From Curtobacterium sp. VKM Ac-1393 (GTDB lineage Bacteria > Actinomycetota > Actinomycetes > Actinomycetales > Microbacteriaceae): a stretch of DNA of 64,000 nt. The DNA is taken from the NCBI RefSeq assembly GCF_015350995.1, contig NZ_JADKRW010000006.1:186001-250000 (forward strand), given 5' to 3'. Numbering within the stretch: position 1 is the stretch's first letter; each line of letters opens with the position of its first letter. Made by a program: the position numbers and the translations under genes. The notes beneath the pieces are model-generated. The model did not search any database, was not told the DNA's origin, and saw only the letters and a program-made list of their open reading frames with translations. This document shows, piece by piece, positions 1-8,207 of this stretch.

Positions 1-1587
1 AAGGTCGTGCTCGAGATGTCGCAGCTCGGCACGTCCCAGAAAGCGCGCGACACCGCGTGGCGGAACGGCGGGTACAAGATCCAGACCACGCTGAACATCG
101 ACCTCAACGCCGAGCAGAAGCAGCTCCTCAACACGTACGACAACAAGGCCGAGACGAACCTCGCCCTGGGTGCGACGCTCAACTCGATCGAGGCCGGTTC
201 CGGGCGCATCGTGACGATGGCGCAGAACAAGGACTTCGACGAGTCGTTGAAGTCCGCGCCGACGGCCACGTCCCTGAACTACAGCGTCGACTACAAGTAC
301 GGCAACTCCGGGGGCTTCCAGACCGGCTCGACCTACAAGCTCTTCACCCTGCTCGACTGGGTCAAGACCGGGCACGGATTGAACGAGACCGTGAACGGTT
401 CCGCTCGTGTGGTCTCACCGTGGACGATCTGCGGTCAGACGGTCGGCACGCAGTTTGACGTGTCGAACGACTCGCCCGGCGAGAACGGCAACTACAGCGT
501 CATGGGTGCCACTGCGGGTTCCATCAACGGCGCCTTCGCGTCGATGGCGCAGAAGCTCGATCTCTGCGACATCCGGGACATCGCGCAATCGCTCGGCGTG
601 CACCGTGCTGACGGCGGCGAGCTGCAGTACCAGAACCCGTCCGCGATCCTCGGTACCAACGAGATCGCCCCGATGACGATGGCCGCCGCCTACGCAGCCG
701 TCGCGAACAACGGCATCTACTGCAAGCCGATCGCGATCGACCAGATCACCTCGCCGTCCGGCAAGCAGCTCGGTGGGCAGACGAAGGACTGCCAGCAGGC
801 GGTCGACCCGGCATTCGCGCAGGCTGCTATCTACGCCATGAAGGGCACCATCACCAGCGGGACCGCGCGCGGCGCTCAGACGGCAGACGGCACCCAGATG
901 TTCGCCAAGACCGGTACCACAGACGAGGCTGACCAGATCTGGCTCGTCGGCGCCAGCTCGCGCGTCGCCACCGCCTACTGGCAGGGCAACACGGACGGCA
1001 AGAAGTTCAACCTCCGCCACTACAGCAACGGTGTCAACGGGACCTACGCGGGCTCTCGTGCCGATGTGTGGCGGCAGGCGATGACGCCGATCAACGCCAC
1101 GTACCCGGCGGGTGCCTTCACCAACCCGGAACAGTCGGCAATCCGAGGCAACGCCAAGGCGCTCCCCAACCTGCAAGGGAAGACCGCTGACGAAGCCCGC
1201 GCCGCGATCTCGGGCGCCGGCTTCACCTACGTCGACGGCGGAGCTCGTGCCGGCACCGGTAACCCCGGTTCGGTTACATCGACCTCGCCCGCTGCGGGTG
1301 CGCTGCTGTCCAGCGGTTCTAGCGTCACCGTGTACACCTCGGACGGCTCGCAGGCCAACGTGCCCGAGATCGGCGGCGACTCGCTCGGCGACGCCCGCTC
1401 CGCGCTGAACGATGCTGGCTTCGGCAACGTCAACGTGTCGGACGACTATGCGAAGGGCGGCGGCGACAAGACCTGCAAGGTCGCGGCCGTCGACCCGGCG
1501 ATCAGTTCGGCAGCGGACAAGAACACCGGTGTCACGATCCAGCTGTACGGCGACAAGAACGGCAAGGCGCCCAAGGACTGCAAGTGA
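1..1587 (+). CDS. Penicillin-binding protein, C-terminal part, with PASTA domains (5' truncated by window)
   Basis: This is the transpeptidase half of a class A-type penicillin-binding protein, which cross-links peptidoglycan outside the membrane. The reading frame is open at the left edge, so the glycosyltransferase half and the true start lie outside. The three transpeptidase motifs are visible: STYK (about codon 105, catalytic Ser), SIN (about codon 175) and KTGT (about codon 302). Two PASTA domains follow, beginning near ALPNLQGKTADEA and VPEIGGDSLGDA, and they usually sense or bind uncrosslinked muropeptides. The stop codon overlaps the GTG start of the metallophosphoesterase by four bases, so the two are translationally coupled. 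The family call is firm; the exact paralogue cannot be told from a fragment. Confidence 0.93.
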   Translation, partial: KVVLEMSQLGTSQKARDTAWRNGGYKIQTTLNIDLNAEQKQLLNTYDNKAETNLALGATLNSIEAGSGRIVTMAQNKDFDESLKSAPTATSLNYSVDYKYGNSGGFQTGSTYKLFTLLDWVKTGHGLNETVNGSARVVSPWTICGQTVGTQFDVSNDSPGENGNYSVMGATAGSINGAFASMAQKLDLCDIRDIAQSLGVHRADGGELQYQNPSAILGTNEIAPMTMAAAYAAVANNGIYCKPIAIDQITSPSGKQLGGQTKDCQQAVDPAFAQAAIYAMKGTITSGTARGAQTADGTQMFAKTGTTDEADQIWLVGASSRVATAYWQGNTDGKKFNLRHYSNGVNGTYAGSRADVWRQAMTPINATYPAGAFTNPEQSAIRGNAKALPNLQGKTADEARAAISGAGFTYVDGGARAGTGNPGSVTSTSPAAGALLSSGSSVTVYTSDGSQANVPEIGGDSLGDARSALNDAGFGNVNVSDDYAKGGGDKTCKVAAVDPAISSAADKNTGVTIQLYGDKNGKAPKDCK

Positions 1588-2540
1588 CCCGCGGTCGCGC
1601 CGCGCTCGGGGTGCTCGCAGCCGGCGCGGCCGTCGGCGCCGCCTCGTTCGCCTGGGGTTCGCTCGTCGAACGTCGGCGCTTCGGCATCCGGTGGGAGACC
1701 GTCCCGGTCCTCCCGCCAGGGTCGCGTGACGTCACCGTCCTGCACCTGTCCGACATCCACATGGCCCCGTGGCAGGCCGACAAGCAGCAGTGGCTGCGCG
1801 ACCTGTCCCTGGTCGAGCCGGACTTCATCGTCAACACCGGCGACAACCTCGGGCACCCCACGGCGAACGCAGCCGTGGAGTACGCGCTCGAACCGTTCCG
1901 TGGTGTCCCCGGAGCACTCGCCTACGGGTCGAACGACTTCTTCGGTCCGTCGCCGCGCAACCCGCTGAAGTACTTCTCCGGCCCGAGCCGCATGCACAGC
2001 GAGGCGAAGCCCGTCGAGCTCGACATCGACCGGCAGACGGCGTTCTTCGAGTCCCTCGGGTGGCTCGACCTGAACGACCACGCCCACGCCATCGAGCTCC
2101 GCGGCTCCCGGTTCGAGCTGTTCGGCACCTCGGACGCGCACCGCGACTGGGACCGGCTCGACCTGCTCCCCACCAACGTCGACGAGATGCGCGGCGAGGT
2201 CCCCTGGTCTGAGGACGAGGACGGGCCCGCCCCCGTCGCGATCGGAGTGACGCACGCGCCTTACCAACGCGTGCTCGATGCCTTCGTCACCCAGGGAGCC
2301 GACATCATCTTCGCCGGACACACCCACGGCGGCCAGGTGCAGGTGCCCGGGGTCGGTGCGCTCGTCACGAACAGCGATCTCCCCCGCCGGTACGTCAGCG
2401 GACTGCACAAGTGGGAGCACCGGAACCACTGGTCGTGGCTCGAGGTCTCGGCCGGTCTCGGAACCTCGATCTACGCGCCGGTGCGGTTCTCGTGCCGCCC
2501 CGAAGCCGTCGTCGTGACCCTCACCGCCCGGACCTCCTGA
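1584..2540 (+). CDS. Metallophosphoesterase with N-terminal membrane anchor
   Basis: A 318-residue calcineurin-like phosphoesterase, probably acting at the outer face of the membrane. The N-terminus (residues about 7-25) is a hydrophobic anchor. Metal-binding motifs are seen in order: LSDIH (about residue 53), GDN (about 84), GSND where the family usually has GNHD/E, THAP (about 223) and GHTHGGQ (about 243). The GSND variant is an oddity; I recall similar variants in actinobacterial relatives, so it need not abolish activity. The GTG start overlaps the PBP stop (GTGA), and this pairing with a PBP is a common actinobacterial arrangement. The substrate is unknown. Confidence 0.9.
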   Translation: MTRGRAALGVLAAGAAVGAASFAWGSLVERRRFGIRWETVPVLPPGSRDVTVLHLSDIHMAPWQADKQQWLRDLSLVEPDFIVNTGDNLGHPTANAAVEYALEPFRGVPGALAYGSNDFFGPSPRNPLKYFSGPSRMHSEAKPVELDIDRQTAFFESLGWLDLNDHAHAIELRGSRFELFGTSDAHRDWDRLDLLPTNVDEMRGEVPWSEDEDGPAPVAIGVTHAPYQRVLDAFVTQGADIIFAGHTHGGQVQVPGVGALVTNSDLPRRYVSGLHKWEHRNHWSWLEVSAGLGTSIYAPVRFSCRPEAVVVTLTARTS

Positions 2541-2591
2541 CGACGCGCCCGGGAGTTCGCCTGATGGTCGTGAGCACCCTCGATCATCGGA

Positions 2592-2597
2592 TAGTAT
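2592..2597 (+). promoter_or_regulatory. Probable -10 element of tRNA-Pro
   Basis: TAGTAT lies 35 bases upstream of the mature tRNA start, in an otherwise GC-rich spacer. No convincing -35 hexamer is visible at the optimal distance. Confidence 0.4.
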
Positions 2598-2631
2598 TGT
2601 CGGGTTGCTCCGGTACGGAGTGATCACACCG

Positions 2632-2706
<75 letters not shown>

Positions 2707-2726
2707 ACTGTGTTGAGACAGTACGA

Positions 2727-2760
2727 AGAAGGCCCTGGTTCTCCGGAACCGGGGCCTTCT
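2727..2760 (+). terminator. Intrinsic terminator after tRNA-Pro
   Basis: A 15-base stem (2727-2741 with 2746-2760) has one G-U wobble and a four-base loop. It begins 21 bases after the tRNA and is followed by a weak T-containing tract. Confidence 0.8.
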
Positions 2761-3027
2761 GCTTTCCCGCGGCCAACGTCGACGACGATGGAACGCTCGA
2801 GTTCCCGCCGCACAGCTGCCGCAGGCATCGCTGGTGCGGCCGTGGCTCGCGCGAGCCGGAGCGCAGCAGGTCTCGAACGGTGGATCGGGGCACTCGTCGT
2901 GGCGCCGATGTGTCCGGTGGCCCATCGTGCGCCGCGCGGCACACCCGCGCGACACCAGGGCCGCTACGCTCGCGACCGCCATGGAGATCTTCGTCCCTCG
3001 CGCCACGACGAGCAGCAGCGGCTGACC
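2761..3027. other. Spacer without a supported gene
   Basis: Open frames cross this stretch on both strands, but they read through the tRNA or have no start or codon pattern that I would trust. It probably holds the promoter of the membrane protein at 3028. Confidence 0.5.
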
Positions 3028-3510
3028 ATGCCGTCCTGGGTCGCCTCCGTCCTCGCGTTCCTCACCGCACTCGTGCTGAGTGCAATGAACGCGCACAGCG
3101 CTGCGCAGTTCATCACGCATTCTTCGGGCCGGACAGGACTGCTGCCGCACCTGTTCCTGCCGGTGGTCCTCTGCGCGGTCCTGTCACTGATCTACGGACT
3201 GGTGATGACCAGGCGGACGATGGCCGACCGGCGACGATGGGCCACGGTCGGGTCGCTCTGCGCGGTCATCCCGATCGCCGCACTGTTCGGCTTCCTGACG
3301 CTCCTCGCGGTGCTCGGAATGGCAACCAGCCCGCACCCGGCGGGTTCGGTCGTGTCCGCGATCAGCCCCGCCATCGCGGCTGCGACGGTGCTCCTGTACA
3401 CGACAGCTCTCGGCCGGCAGATGCCGTGTTGGGCGCGCTGCTGTGGCCTCGTCGTGGTCTCCGCTGTGCCGGTGCTCCTCGCCATCGCCAGGGTGCTGCT
3501 GGTGCCCTGA
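3028..3510 (+). CDS. Small four-helix membrane protein, unknown function
   Basis: The product is 160 residues with four predicted membrane segments (about 4-22, 39-57, 72-95 and 105-124, with a last hydrophobic stretch near the C-terminus at 135-158). No catalytic or family motif is recognised. The frame is open far upstream through the tRNA gene, so the true start is uncertain. ATG at 3028 was chosen because it immediately precedes the first hydrophobic segment. It lies 58 bases upstream of a two-component pair, but nothing links it functionally to that pair. Confidence 0.6.
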   Translation: MPSWVASVLAFLTALVLSAMNAHSAAQFITHSSGRTGLLPHLFLPVVLCAVLSLIYGLVMTRRTMADRRRWATVGSLCAVIPIAALFGFLTLLAVLGMATSPHPAGSVVSAISPAIAAATVLLYTTALGRQMPCWARCCGLVVVSAVPVLLAIARVLLVP

Positions 3511-3568
3511 TCAGCGAGCAGGACGCTGCTCGCTGGCTAACGACACGCTGCGGTAGCCTGAGCGTGTC

Positions 3569-4615
3569 ATGCAGTATCCGAGCGCGCACCTCCCACCGAT
3601 GGTCGAGCAGATCCGAGCAAGATTCCCGGAGCTCGCCGACGACCCGGTCCTGACGCAGAACCTCGTCGACAACGTGACCTCGATGATCACCGAGGCGCAC
3701 GAGCGCTACGCCGCCGGCGCCGAGGACAGCGTGGTGAGCGGCGCCTACCTCGATCCGGACCACCTGGCCACCGGGTCCCTGCACGCCGAGCAGTCCCAGC
3801 ACCCGGCCGGTGCGATGCTCGCGGCGGAGATGCTCTTCGACGCCTACCTGCCGGTGTTCGTAGACGAGGTCGGTGCGGAGTCCACGGCCGAGGTCCTGCG
3901 CGCCACCAGAGCCCTGCACGCGGGCATCTGGAGCCGGTTCCCCGCCGGAGCCGTCGCGTACACCGAGGCACTGCGCCAACGCGTCATGACGGCGCACCTG
4001 GACTCCCGCACGCAGATCTCCCGAGACCTGCACGACCGCGTGGCCCACGGCATCCTCGCAGGGCTCCAGCGGCTCGACCTCGTGCTGCTGACCGATCCCC
4101 CGGCCGGCGAACGAGCCGTCCAGCTCGACGACGCCGCACGGCTGCTGCGCGGAGCACTCGGCGACGTGCAGGACCTCGCCGTCAGCCTGCACGCCCGCGT
4201 CGGGGACGCCCTGCTCGACGATGCGCTCGCCCGGCACGCCCGCGACCTGTTCCCCGACGACGACCGCCTGTCGTTCAGCGGCACGGGTACGCCCGATCAG
4301 CTGCCGAACTGGCAGGCCGAAGAGGCGCTCACGATCCTGCTCGAGGCGCTCACGAACCGGCGGAAGCACGCACCGGGCTCCGCCGCCGAGGTGCACTTCG
4401 CGTGGACCCCGGCCGCCCTCGTCGTGACGGTGTCCGACGACGGTCCGGGCTTCGACTCCGCCGCCGCCGTCGATGGACGCCTCGGGCAGCAGACCATGCG
4501 GGAGCGAGCCGCGGTCATCGGCGCACGGATCGACGTCGAGAGCGTCGAGAGCGTCGAGAGCGGCCCGGGGACCGGCACCACCGTCCGCCTAACGATCCCG
4601 AGGGGCACGCTGTGA
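3569..4615 (+). CDS. Soluble sensor histidine kinase, NarL-partner type (HisKA_3)
   Basis: A 348-residue kinase that should phosphorylate the response regulator overlapping its 3' end. The dimerisation/phosphoacceptor helix carries RDLHDRVAH with the phospho-His at residue 155. The ATP-binding domain shows an N box (EALTNRRKHA) and a DDGPGFD G1 box. No membrane segment is present, so it senses a cytoplasmic signal through the roughly 140-residue N-terminal region, which I do not recognise. Near the C-terminus a 9-bp DNA repeat gives three VES units. The stop overlaps the next start as GTGA. Confidence 0.9.
   Translation: MQYPSAHLPPMVEQIRARFPELADDPVLTQNLVDNVTSMITEAHERYAAGAEDSVVSGAYLDPDHLATGSLHAEQSQHPAGAMLAAEMLFDAYLPVFVDEVGAESTAEVLRATRALHAGIWSRFPAGAVAYTEALRQRVMTAHLDSRTQISRDLHDRVAHGILAGLQRLDLVLLTDPPAGERAVQLDDAARLLRGALGDVQDLAVSLHARVGDALLDDALARHARDLFPDDDRLSFSGTGTPDQLPNWQAEEALTILLEALTNRRKHAPGSAAEVHFAWTPAALVVTVSDDGPGFDSAAAVDGRLGQQTMRERAAVIGARIDVESVESVESGPGTGTTVRLTIPRGTL
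4535..4561 (+). repeat. Three tandem 9-bp units inside the kinase gene
   Basis: GTCGAGAGC is repeated three times without change and encodes VES-VES-VES just after the ATPase core. It is in frame, so expansion or contraction would alter protein length without a frameshift. Confidence 0.9.
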
Positions 4616-5229
4616 CCGTCACCCACGTCGCCATCGTCGACGACCACCGGCTCTTCCGCGAGGGGCTGGCCACGATCCTCGCGGCCGTCCCCACAATCCG
4701 CGTGGTCGCACACGGCGAGCGTCCGTCCGAGGTCCTCGACTCCCCCGAGGCCGCCGCCATCGACGTCCTGCTCCTCGACGTCGAGCTCGACGGTCCGCCG
4801 GCACGCACCACGATCGCCACGGTCCGCCGCACCCGTCCGGACATCCGCGTGGTGGTGCTCACGATGCACCGCGACGCCGTCCTTCGCCGGACGCTGCTCG
4901 ACGCCGGCGCGGTCGACTTCGTCACGAAGGACACCCCGAGCCGCGATCTCGTCGACCGGATCGCCCGGGCCGCGCACACCGATGCCGCGCCGGTGACGTT
5001 CCCGGTCGACCTCGTCACCGGGGACCGCGCGGGGTCACCACTCAGCGACCGCGAACTCGAGGTCCTGCGGCTCCTGGCGGCCGCGCGCACCAACGCCGAG
5101 ATCGCCGCGGACCTGCAGCTCGCGATCGGCACGGTCAAGCGGCACGTCTACAACGTGTTCCGGAAGCTCGACGTCGGTTCGCGGGTCGGCGCCGTGGCTG
5201 CGGCGACGCGCTTCGGCCTGCTCACCTGA
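4612..5229 (+). CDS. NarL/LuxR-family response regulator
   Basis: A 205-residue DNA-binding regulator. The receiver domain has the acidic pair DD at 10-11, the phospho-acceptor D56 in LLLDVELD and the conserved Lys in FVTKD. The LuxR-type helix-turn-helix follows (LSDRELEVLRLLA, then TNAEIAADLQLAIGTVKRHV). GTG at 4612 overlaps the kinase stop by four bases, which fixes both start and partner. The target genes are unknown. A perfect hairpin terminator lies 18 bases downstream. Confidence 0.93.
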   Translation: MTVTHVAIVDDHRLFREGLATILAAVPTIRVVAHGERPSEVLDSPEAAAIDVLLLDVELDGPPARTTIATVRRTRPDIRVVVLTMHRDAVLRRTLLDAGAVDFVTKDTPSRDLVDRIARAAHTDAAPVTFPVDLVTGDRAGSPLSDRELEVLRLLAAARTNAEIAADLQLAIGTVKRHVYNVFRKLDVGSRVGAVAAATRFGLLT

Positions 5230-5246
5230 GGCGCAGTGCCATCGAA

Positions 5247-5287
5247 TGAGCAGAAGACGTCGGGTGCGACCCGACGTCTTCTGCTCA
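5247..5287. terminator. Bidirectional terminator between convergent genes
   Basis: A perfect 19-bp stem (5247-5265 with 5269-5287) has a three-base loop. It serves the regulator ending at 5229 and, on the other strand, the oxidoreductase ending at 5307. Confidence 0.85.
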
Positions 5288-5306
5288 CTCGACGAACGAG
5301 ACCGAA

Positions 5307-6356
5307 CTAGACGGACGCCGACGCCGCCGCGCCAGCGCGGACGAGCCGCCCCTCGGCGTGCAGCGCCGCCACGACGTCGAGCGCCTGGTGCCGGTACCGT
5401 GCCTGCGCCGCACCGGGAGCGACGATCACGCCGTTCGCCCCGGTGGACTCCACGAGCGCGTTGATCTTGTCGGCGACCTGGTCCGCGGTGCCGTAGGCCT
5501 GCCGCTCGGTGCGGGCCGCGATGAACCGACGCTCGAGGTCGTTGAACTCGTACGCGCGGGCCTCGTCCATCGAGACCGGCTCGGGCTTCCGTCCGGAGCG
5601 CATCCGGATGAACGAGATCATCCCGGGGGCGCTCTGCTCGTCGACGACCGCCGGGTCGTCGTCCGTGACGACCTGCACGCCGATCAGCGCGTTCGGCGTC
5701 TGCCGGAACCGCGAGGGGCGGAACGAGTCGCGGTACAACGCGAGCGCCGCTTCGGTGTTGTCCGACGCGAAGTGGTGGGCGAAGGCGAACGAGACGCCGA
5801 GCGCCCCGGCCACCTGCGCGCTGTACCCGGAGGACCCGAGCAGCCAGAACTCCGGCACGTCGCCGTAGCCCGGCACCGCGCGGATCCCCGACAGCGGGTT
5901 GTCCGAGGACATTCCGGTGAAGAACCCGATCAGGTCCGAGAGCTGCTGCGGGAAGTCGTCGACGTCGAGCCGGTCGGTGCGGCGCAGCGCCATCGCGGTC
6001 GCCCCGTCGGTGCCGGGAGCACGACCGAGCCCGAGGTCGACGCGGTCGCCGTACAGCGCGCGAAGCGTGCCGAACTGCTCGGCGATGACGAGTGGGGCGT
6101 GGTTCGGCAGCATGACGCCGCCGGAACCGATACGGATGGTGGAGGTGGCCGCGCCGACCGCACTCAGCAGGACCGCGGGCGCCGACGAGGTGATGCCGGG
6201 CATGCCGTGGTGCTCGGCGACCCAGAACCGCTCGTAGCCGAGCTTCTCGGCGTGGACCGCCATGTCGATCGAGCCCTGCAGGGCCTCGGTGTTGGACTGG
6301 CCGTACTCGCGCGTCGCCAGGTCCAGGACGGACAGGTGCAGGGTGTCGTCGCTCAT
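5307..6356 (-). CDS. LLM class flavin-dependent oxidoreductase (luciferase-like)
   Basis: A 349-residue bacterial-luciferase-like monooxygenase using FMNH2 or F420H2 on an unknown substrate. Family signatures are the N-terminal ERFWVAEHH strand, the IGSGG(V)MLPNHAPL segment and [12 protein letters not shown], typical of the MsnO8/luxA-like subgroup. ATG at 6356 was chosen because the homologous TIM-barrel strand 1 (LSVLDLA) starts eight residues later and GGGGACC lies upstream. Longer readings upstream cross the duplicated spacer and are not credible. It sits alone downstream of the tdk operon. Confidence 0.9.
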   Translation of the reverse strand: MSDDTLHLSVLDLATREYGQSNTEALQGSIDMAVHAEKLGYERFWVAEHHGMPGITSSAPAVLLSAVGAATSTIRIGSGGVMLPNHAPLVIAEQFGTLRALYGDRVDLGLGRAPGTDGATAMALRRTDRLDVDDFPQQLSDLIGFFTGMSSDNPLSGIRAVPGYGDVPEFWLLGSSGYSAQVAGALGVSFAFAHHFASDNTEAALALYRDSFRPSRFRQTPNALIGVQVVTDDDPAVVDEQSAPGMISFIRMRSGRKPEPVSMDEARAYEFNDLERRFIAARTERQAYGTADQVADKINALVESTGANGVIVAPGAAQARYRHQALDVVAALHAEGRLVRAGAAASASV

Positions 6357-6441
6357 GTGGTCCCCAACGCGAGCCCGCGCACACGCATTCCACGAGCCCG
6401 GAACGGCGGTGCCCACCGGGCACGCGCCAGCGACCATTCCC

Positions 6442-6597
6442 GACCACTCGCCGGACGCGAGCGGGGAGCACTGACCGCCGGACAGACAGTCAGGAGGCCC
6501 GTGGCGGGGCCGCACCGCGCCTCCAGACCGTCTGTCGGTTCCGTCTCGGACGCCGAGCGGTCACAACACACCGCGCGCACCACGCGGACCGGTCACA
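6442..6597. repeat. Direct repeat, copy 1 (156 bp)
   Basis: It matches 6634-6789 at an offset of 192 bases with only a handful of mismatches. Within it, 6478-6507 and 6510-6538 form a long imperfect inverted repeat whose core (ggaggc...gcctcc) belongs to the palindrome family seen at 19383, 38832 and 47528. Confidence 0.92.
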
Positions 6598-6633
6598 CAC
6601 TGTCGGCCAACGGCCGCGCAGCCGACGACTCGT

Positions 6634-6789
6634 GACCACTCGCCGAACCCGAGCGGGGAGCACTGACCGCCGGACAGACATTCAGGAGGCCCGTGGCGGG
6701 GCCGCACCGCGCCTCCAGACCGTCTGTCGGTTCCGTCTCGGACGCCGAGCGGTCACGACACACCGCGCGCACCGCTCGGACCGGTCACA
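6634..6789. repeat. Direct repeat, copy 2 (156 bp)
   Basis: Second copy of the segment at 6442-6597. Its inverted repeat spans 6670-6730. The near identity in non-coding DNA implies a recent duplication. Confidence 0.92.
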
Positions 6790-6879
6790 TCCGGTCGCCC
6801 GGCGGGCGCACCGCAGACGCGACGCGACCGATCCACGAACCCGAGCGGGGTGTCGTGACCGGCTGGCGGGCGCGACCGC

Positions 6880-7506
6880 TCAGGCGCCGTCGAGCCGGCC
6901 GCCGGACTCCGTCAGGTAGCAGTTGGCGCAGAGCGACTCGTAGGCGACGTCGACGCCGTCGATGGCCACCTGCGAGCCGTCAAACACGAACCGGCCATCG
7001 ACGGTGCGGGCGTTGAAGACCGCCTTGCGACCGCAGCGGCAGATGGTCTTGAGCTCTTCGAGGGAGTGCGCGACCTCGAGCAGGCGGGCGCTGCCGGGGA
7101 ACGCCTCGGTGCGGAAGTCCGTGCGGATGCCGTAGGTGATCACCGGGATCTCGTCGAGGACCGCGATGCGCAGCAGGTCGTCGACCTGCTGCGGGGTGAG
7201 GAACTGCGCCTCGTCGACCAGGACGCAGCTGACCGCACGGGCCATGCCGTCGAGCCGGTCCGACTCCGGGTCGACCGCACCGGCGGCGGCGACCGCGGAC
7301 CGGACGTCCGCGTCGGGCGCGAAGACCAGGTCGACGGTCCGCGTCACGCCGAGGCGGGAGACGATCTCACGATCGCCCTTGGTGTCCACCGCCGGCTTCG
7401 CGAGCAGGACCCGGTGTCCGCGCTCTTCGTAGTTGTAGGCAGCCTGCAGGAGCCCCGTGCTCTTGCCGCTGTTCATCGCGCCGTAGCGGAAGTAGAGCTT
7501 CGCCAC
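6880..7506 (-). CDS. tdk: Thymidine kinase
   Basis: A 208-residue type II thymidine kinase, which phosphorylates thymidine (ATP-dependent) in pyrimidine salvage. The Walker A motif is GAMNSGKST (residues 9-17), Walker B is CVLVDEAQFL, and the lasso-domain zinc cysteines appear as CRCG and CANC. Length is normal for the family. The GTG start at 7506 overlaps the stop of the upstream response regulator (TAGTG), so it is the last gene of a two-component operon, which is an unusual partner for a salvage enzyme. Confidence 0.95.
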   Translation of the reverse strand: MAKLYFRYGAMNSGKSTGLLQAAYNYEERGHRVLLAKPAVDTKGDREIVSRLGVTRTVDLVFAPDADVRSAVAAAGAVDPESDRLDGMARAVSCVLVDEAQFLTPQQVDDLLRIAVLDEIPVITYGIRTDFRTEAFPGSARLLEVAHSLEELKTICRCGRKAVFNARTVDGRFVFDGSQVAIDGVDVAYESLCANCYLTESGGRLDGA

Positions 7507-8207
7507 TACGCGAGGAACCCGTCCTCGGCGGCACGACGGATCAGGTCCGACTTCTTCGACGCGGGACGGCCGACCTTGCTGTACTTCTCGCGGACGCGGC
7601 GCAGGTACGTCTTCGCGGTCTCGTACTGCACGTTCATCTGCGCGGCGACCTCGTTGGTGGAGTAGCCGGACACGTACAGACGCAGGGCTTCTTCTTCACC
7701 GGCGCTGAGCTTCGGACGCTGGTGGGCCTGGGCCCCCGTCGGCAACGGCCGCCACTCGCGCGGCTGCGGGGTCTCGCGGGCGACGCCCATGATCTCGCGG
7801 GCGACGTCCATGACCTCGCGCATCGGCAGCGACTTCGACAGGAAGGCCGCGGCGCCGGCCGCGACGGCGCGGTCGCGGGACTCACGGCTGTCGACGCTCG
7901 AGAGCACGATCACCTTCGCGCCGGCGGCACGGCAGGTGCGGACGCGGGCCTCGATCGACACGGGTTCCTTCAACTGGAAGTCGAGGAACACCAGGTCGGT
8001 CGGGAAGCTGTCACTGTGGACCATCTCGAGCCAGGTGTGCGCGGTCAGGGCCAGGTCGAAGTCGAACGCGTTCACCGCGATCCAGCTCGACAGGCTGTCC
8101 AGCAGCACCTCGTGGTCGTCGAGGATGGCCAGCCGCACACGTCGTGCTCCCGGGTTCGGGAGGGACGGGGACCCCTCCGTGAGCCGGTTCGGGTCAGTGC
8201 TGGTCAT
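7506..8207 (-). CDS. Response regulator with LuxR-type helix-turn-helix
   Basis: A 233-residue regulator with an N-terminal extension of about 24 residues. The receiver has the acidic pair LDDH (30-32), the phospho-acceptor D76 in VFLDFQL, and a Lys in LSKSLP. The C-terminal domain (LSAGEEEALRLYVSG, then TNEVAAQMNVQYETAKTYL) is LuxR-like. It overlaps the upstream membrane protein gene by 14 bases and abuts tdk by one. Together with the two genes upstream it forms a three-protein signalling unit. Confidence 0.9.
   Translation of the reverse strand: MTSTDPNRLTEGSPSLPNPGARRVRLAILDDHEVLLDSLSSWIAVNAFDFDLALTAHTWLEMVHSDSFPTDLVFLDFQLKEPVSIEARVRTCRAAGAKVIVLSSVDSRESRDRAVAAGAAAFLSKSLPMREVMDVAREIMGVARETPQPREWRPLPTGAQAHQRPKLSAGEEEALRLYVSGYSTNEVAAQMNVQYETAKTYLRRVREKYSKVGRPASKKSDLIRRAAEDGFLA

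Larger units (their letters stand above)
6357..6879. other. Gene-free 523-base spacer with duplicated hairpin segment
   Basis: The spacer lies between two minus-strand genes (tdk stop and oxidoreductase start). It consists largely of two copies of a 156-bp segment with period 192. A short related piece (gaacccgagcgggg) recurs at 6837-6850. No credible coding frame, tRNA or known RNA was seen. Confidence 0.75.

Noticed and set aside
5035..6471. A 478-codon minus-strand frame overlapping the flavin oxidoreductase
   Set aside because: It lies in another phase of the oxidoreductase gene, is Arg-rich and shows no domain.
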